A stretch of 16,422 nucleotides of DNA. Origin: Tannerella sp. (GTDB lineage Bacteria; Bacteroidota; Bacteroidia; Bacteroidales; Tannerellaceae). The stretch lies in assembly GCA_031277235.1 (NCBI GenBank), contig JAITMT010000225.1, positions 1 through 16,422 of the forward strand, given 5' to 3'. Position numbers and translations under genes: made by a program. The notes under the pieces were generated by a model. That model saw only the letters and a list, made by a program, of their open reading frames with translations, had not been told where the DNA came from and ran no database searches. Of the stretch, positions 13,952 through 16,422 are shown piece after piece; positions within the stretch are counted from its first letter, which is position 1; each line of letters starts with the position of its first letter.

Positions 13952-14584
13952 TTAAAATTTATAAATAAAACCCGCGCGTAGCGGATTGAAAAGCGACGTT
14001 CCTGTGATAAGATTGAAAAAATGGCCTGAATTCTCACTGCCACCATATTTCTGCATGCTATAAGAATAGCCCAAACCAAAAAAATCACATATTGCTATAA
14101 TACCCAATCTTTCAGTCAAATCATATTCAAGTATAGGATATGCACTGATGAAAATGGCGTTTGTTGTTGTGCTTGTAGTAGTCGAATTGGATTGTATTTT
14201 GTTGCCTATTTTACGCATGCCCATGGAACATTCGGCAAGTATGGCAAATTTTTCCTTACGAAACAGTTGATAACGTCCAAAAACAGAAAGTTCAAATTGC
14301 GGGTTAGCAATTTTTGTCAACTGCTCTTCCTGTCCCTCTCCGTTTTTCGCATTTTGTGTTCCATAGGATATTCCTATTCCTACCGCCATACGATCATTTA
14401 ACCAATATCCCACTTTCGGTGAAACAGTAATGCCGAAACCGGAAGATTTAGCAGTCAAAATATCCCCACTCTCGTTCTTACCGCTACTGTAATTCACACC
14501 CAAATTGCCTTCGATGAAAAATTGGGCGTTACTTGCTGCTGCCGTCATACAAAGTATGATCAAAATAAATATTGACTTTTTCAT
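13952..14584 (-). CDS. Outer-membrane beta-barrel protein
   Basis: 210 residues with a signal peptide (FILIILCMTAAASNAQ) followed by alternating polar/hydrophobic strands (FFIEGNLGVNYSSG, FGITVSPKVGYWLNDRMAVG, FELSVFGRYQLF) and a terminal Phe (RAGFIYKF), as in the small OMP_b-brl/OmpW-like porin folds. A Ser/Thr run (SNSTTTSTTTN) probably forms an external loop. The start lies 2 bp after the stop of the upstream lipoprotein gene, so the two are probably co-translated. No specific transport substrate can be inferred. Confidence 0.8.
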   Translation of the reverse strand: MKKSIFILIILCMTAAASNAQFFIEGNLGVNYSSGKNESGDILTAKSSGFGITVSPKVGYWLNDRMAVGIGISYGTQNAKNGEGQEEQLTKIANPQFELSVFGRYQLFRKEKFAILAECSMGMRKIGNKIQSNSTTTSTTTNAIFISAYPILEYDLTERLGIIAICDFFGLGYSYSMQKYGGSENSGHFFNLITGTSLFNPLRAGFIYKF

Positions 14585-14586
14585 TT

Positions 14587-15171
14587 TTATTGAATTTTGA
14601 AATTAATGTTTAAATTTACATTTTCTATACTTTTCTGTTTTCCATCTACAGTATAGACGAAATCAAAATGTAAGGAGGTAAAATACTCTCCTTTTGACAG
14701 GGGATTATTGTCTCCCCCTTTACACAAAGGATAATCAACCTTAAAAACTTCAGAATACAGCCAGGGACAGTTTAATTCTTTCGTTTCGTGAGCAGGTAGT
14801 TCTATGATCTTTGTTTGCATTACAAAAAGACACCAGGTCCCTGTCCATGCTTTACCCATGTCGGTATTGTTATTTCCATATACCCGATAGAAGTTTTCAT
14901 TGATAAATTGAGTAGGAATAGAAATATTATCTTTTAAATTATTCTTAAAAGAAAAACTGAAAACAATATTATCCCCCTCATTGAATACCGTAGCCGGTTC
15001 TCCCTGCCTGTTCAACAGACAAAACTTGAAAGCAATGCCGTCGATTTCCTTTTCGATAACTTGCGATTCGGTATCGGGAGAAATATCCCCCAACAAACCG
15101 TCTGTCGAATCTCCACATGCCGTCATTCCTGCGAATAACAGGGCTGTGAGAAATAAAATAAAATATTTCAT
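14587..15171 (-). CDS. Lipoprotein with BsuPI-like immunoglobulin-fold domain
   Basis: 194 residues. Start at 15171 is chosen because MKYFILFLTALLFAGMTAC is a proper lipoprotein signal; an in-frame ATG at 15198 lies in the insertion-sequence terminus and adds nine residues. After the Cys (GDSTDG) comes a beta-rich domain with FKFCLLNRQG, FNEGDNIVFSFSFKN and a later LPAHETKEL segment, the pattern of BsuPI (intracellular proteinase inhibitor-like) Ig folds. It is the first gene of a probable operon with the beta-barrel protein and perhaps the T9SS protein. The insertion sequence ends only 17 bp upstream, so its native promoter has probably been displaced. Confidence 0.75.
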   Translation of the reverse strand: MKYFILFLTALLFAGMTACGDSTDGLLGDISPDTESQVIEKEIDGIAFKFCLLNRQGEPATVFNEGDNIVFSFSFKNNLKDNISIPTQFINENFYRVYGNNNTDMGKAWTGTWCLFVMQTKIIELPAHETKELNCPWLYSEVFKVDYPLCKGGDNNPLSKGEYFTSLHFDFVYTVDGKQKSIENVNLNINFKIQ

Positions 15172-15188
15172 AAAATAAAAATTGGACT

Positions 15189-15208
15189 TATAGGTCAAAA
15201 AGGAGTCT
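15189..15208 (+). repeat. Left terminal inverted repeat of the insertion sequence
   Basis: TATAGGTCAAAAAGGAGTCT; its reverse complement is identical to 16349-16368 and to 16389-16408. Read outward it contains TTGACC, which resembles a -35 element. Confidence 0.9.
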
Positions 15209-15235
15209 AAAATCTTCCGAATCGTTGATAAACCC

Positions 15236-15243
15236 TACCTTTG
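15236..15243 (+). promoter_or_regulatory. -7 promoter box (TACCTTTG) for the transposase
   Basis: An exact TAnnTTTG match, 16 bp before the ATG at 15260. The -33 region shows no clear TTTG. Confidence 0.6.
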
Positions 15244-15259
15244 CACGAAATCAAAGGTT

Positions 15260-16173
15260 ATGAATAAAAAAAGTGCTTTTATTGTAATTCTCCGGTAACG
15301 AAAAAAAACGGTTGGCGAAACGGGAAACAACGTTATAAATGTCATGTCTGCGGCAAACAGTTTTTGGGCGGCGAGCGGCTGGATCCGTCAGAACTGTGGC
15401 GGCAGTACAGTCAAAATAAACAGACGGTCAGGGAACTTGCCGTGCAATATTCCGTAAGTGAAAGCACCGTCAAACGCCGTCTGCGACCGGTAGTGGAAAA
15501 TTTCGAGTGCAAAGATTTTCCCCGCTGCGGGACAGTTCTGATGGATACAACTTATTTTGGCAGAGACTGGGGCGTGACTGTTGTAAAAGATTTTTTGACG
15601 GGGAAAATTCTGTGCCGTAAATATGTCAGACATGAAAGATTGATTGATTATCGGGAATGTACAGATTTTATTCTGTCGAAAGGCTATCAAATATGGGGCA
15701 TTGTCTGTGACGGATTCAAGGGTATTTTCAAGCAATATTCAGTCTTTTCCGTCCAAATGTGCCAGTATCATTTTGTGAGCCTCATCAGGAGGTATTTGAC
15801 CCGGAATCCGAAACTGCAGGCAGGCAAAGAGTTATGGATTCCTGTGAAAAACATTACAAAACTGACTGAAAATGAATTTATTGAATCTTTCCAAAAATGG
15901 GAAGACAAATGGATTCCATTTTTGAAGGAACGCACAAAAGATGAAAAAACAGGCAAAAGTCATTTTACGCACAAGAAGTTGCGCAGCGCATGGTTGAGTA
16001 TCAAAAAACATTTACCGTATCTGTTTGTTTTTGAGAAGGTCAGTTTTAAAATGCCGAATACAAACAACGCTTTGGAGGGCACTTTTACAGCATTGAAAAA
16101 CAGTTTGAGAAACCACGGCGGAATGTCCAAAGAAAATCGCAAACGCTTTATAGACGGGTTTTTGAAGGCATAA
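15260..16173 (+). CDS. Transposase, IS256-type zinc-binding variant, with one-base frame shift at an A7 run near its start
   Basis: The ATG at 15260 reads MNKK and then stops soon after; shifting by -1 at the A7 run (15266-15272) opens a 299-codon frame from Cys at 15274 to 16173. The joined product (304 residues) has a zinc ribbon (Cys6-x-x-Cys9, Cys28-x-x-Cys31), a helix-turn-helix (TVRELAVQYSVSESTVKRRL), and a DDE catalytic core: Asp96 in LMDTTYF, Asp151 in VCDGF, Glu273 in NALEGTF. The CQYHF segment after the second Asp is typical for the family. Without the shift, a protein starting at TTG 15364 would lack the zinc ribbon. The shift could be recoding, polymerase slippage, a real mutation or a base-calling error in a homopolymer. 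Confidence 0.75.
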
Positions 16174-16187
16174 ACTTACCAAATTAT

Positions 16188-16295
16188 AGAAAAAAGGACT
16201 GCCGGTATGACAGTCCTTCTTCTACAATTTGTATAAGATCAAATCTATCCCTGACGGGTTGCTCCCCGGCAGTGCCCGTTTCCGTTTTGATTTGA
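16188..16295 (-). ncRNA. Candidate structured RNA in the right end of the insertion sequence
   Basis: A - strand TAnnTTTG box at 16301-16308 and a - strand terminator at 16191-16218 frame a transcript of about 105 nt. It can fold with an outer stem TCAAATC (16295-16289 read on the - strand) with GATTTGA (16245-16239) and an inner stem ACGGG (16279-16275) with CCCGT (16258-16254), leaving loop bases ACTGCCGG (16273-16266) complementary over 8 bases to CCGGCAGT (16205-16198) in the terminator. No known RNA family recognised. It carries no obvious small reading frame. Confidence 0.4.
16191..16218 (-). terminator. Hairpin terminator, strong on - strand, usable on + strand
   Basis: Stem AAGGACTG/CAGTCCTT with a 9-base loop. 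On the - strand it is followed by TTTTTTCTA, a classic U-tract; on the + strand (after the transposase stop at 16173) the tail CTTCTACAATTT is weaker. Confidence 0.7.
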
Positions 16296-16300
16296 CAGGG

Positions 16301-16308
16301 CAAAAGTA
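16301..16308 (-). promoter_or_regulatory. - strand -7 promoter box (TACTTTTG)
   Basis: The complement of CAAAAGTA matches TAnnTTTG and faces into the element, toward the candidate RNA and antisense to the transposase 3' region. Confidence 0.45.
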
Positions 16309-16348
16309 TAAGACAATTTTTCAACAGCAAAAATCTGTTGAAATTTTC

Positions 16349-16368
16349 AGACTCCTTTTTGACCTATA
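16349..16368 (-). repeat. Right terminal inverted repeat of the insertion sequence
   Basis: AGACTCCTTTTTGACCTATA, the exact reverse complement of the left end. A 9-bp hairpin (TTTCAACAG/CTGTTGAAA, 16319-16343) lies just inside it. Confidence 0.9.
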
Positions 16369-16388
16369 GAGAATATGTTCTAAAAAAT

Positions 16389-16408
16389 AGACTCCTTTTT
16401 GACCTATA
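16389..16408 (-). repeat. Second copy of the right terminal repeat
   Basis: Identical over 20 bases to 16349-16368, in the same orientation and shifted by 40 bp. The intervening sequence GAGAATATGTTCTAAAAAAT is unrelated to the inside of the element. Confidence 0.85.
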
Positions 16409-16422
16409 CGCCTAAAAATAAC

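Larger units (their letters stand above)
15189..16368 (+). mobile_element. Insertion sequence with IS256-type zinc-binding-variant transposase
   Basis: A 1180-bp element bounded by perfect 20-bp inverted repeats (15189-15208 and 16349-16368), containing one transposase gene and about 175 bp of non-coding DNA after it. I cannot find a convincing target-site duplication at either right-end choice. The right terminal repeat occurs again at 16389-16408, so the outer end may instead be 16408. Confidence 0.8.

Noticed and set aside
15181..15188. Target-site duplication flanking the insertion sequence
   Set aside because: The bases left of 15189 (ATTGGACT) do not match those after either right end (GAGAATAT or CGCCTAAA).
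15364..15366. TTG at 15364 as the real transposase start
   Set aside because: The frame continues upstream with a clear second Cys-x-x-Cys half and first half of a zinc ribbon, so the protein is meant to begin near 15260.
16296..16300. Pseudoknot in the candidate RNA through CAGGG (16296-16300) with CCCTG (16249-16253)
   Set aside because: The pairing crosses the outer stem, but the 5' partner lies immediately after the -7 box and would probably be outside the transcript.

Overview
The window is chromosomal DNA from a member of the Bacteroidota, most likely Bacteroidales. The evidence is a type IX secretion (T9SS) sorting tail on a fibronectin-type surface protein, promoter boxes of the TAnnTTTG type, lipoproteins with acidic residues just after the lipid-attached Cys, moderate-to-low G+C, and protein families common in that phylum. 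I see no rRNA, tRNA or CRISPR array.

Left part (1-9834, all + strand). The 3' end of an O-antigen-ligase-like gene is followed, exactly at its stop codon, by an inverted copy of a 20-bp repeat. Then comes a run of exported-protein genes: a lipoprotein ending in a JAMM/JAB metallopeptidase-like domain, four tandem paralogous secreted proteins of about 210-222 residues, and one unrelated secreted protein. From the first paralog onward, each gap holds a direct copy of the same repeat, and two leader types alternate A, B, A, B. A last shortened copy lies directly before a cellulose-synthase-like glycosyltransferase. The block 1112-6575 therefore looks like a discrete cassette array bounded by inverted repeats, with no recombinase of its own. 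A toxin-plus-immunity (or effector plus partners) reading is attractive but unproven. The glycosyltransferase overlaps by ATGA a lipoprotein with an alpha/beta-hydrolase domain whose nucleophile position is Cys. This pair probably makes and modifies an envelope or extracellular polysaccharide.

Middle part (9835-12271). A THUMP-like SAM methyltransferase has a TAnnTTTG box almost on top of its ATG and a short palindromic repeat inserted in frame. It is followed by a nine-unit, 21-bp tandem repeat whose A-tracts recur about every 10.5 bp, and then by a small conserved hypothetical gene on the - strand with a good terminator.

Right part (12272-16422). Three - strand genes run in the order BsuPI-like lipoprotein, outer-membrane beta-barrel, T9SS-sorted FN3 protein; the first two are 2 bp apart. 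An insertion sequence encoding a zinc-ribbon variant of the IS256-type transposase sits 17 bp upstream of the first of them. The transposase reading frame is interrupted by a one-base shift in an A7 run. The non-coding right end of the element carries a - strand promoter box and terminator that could define a structured RNA of about 105 nt. The right terminal repeat is present twice, 40 bp apart.
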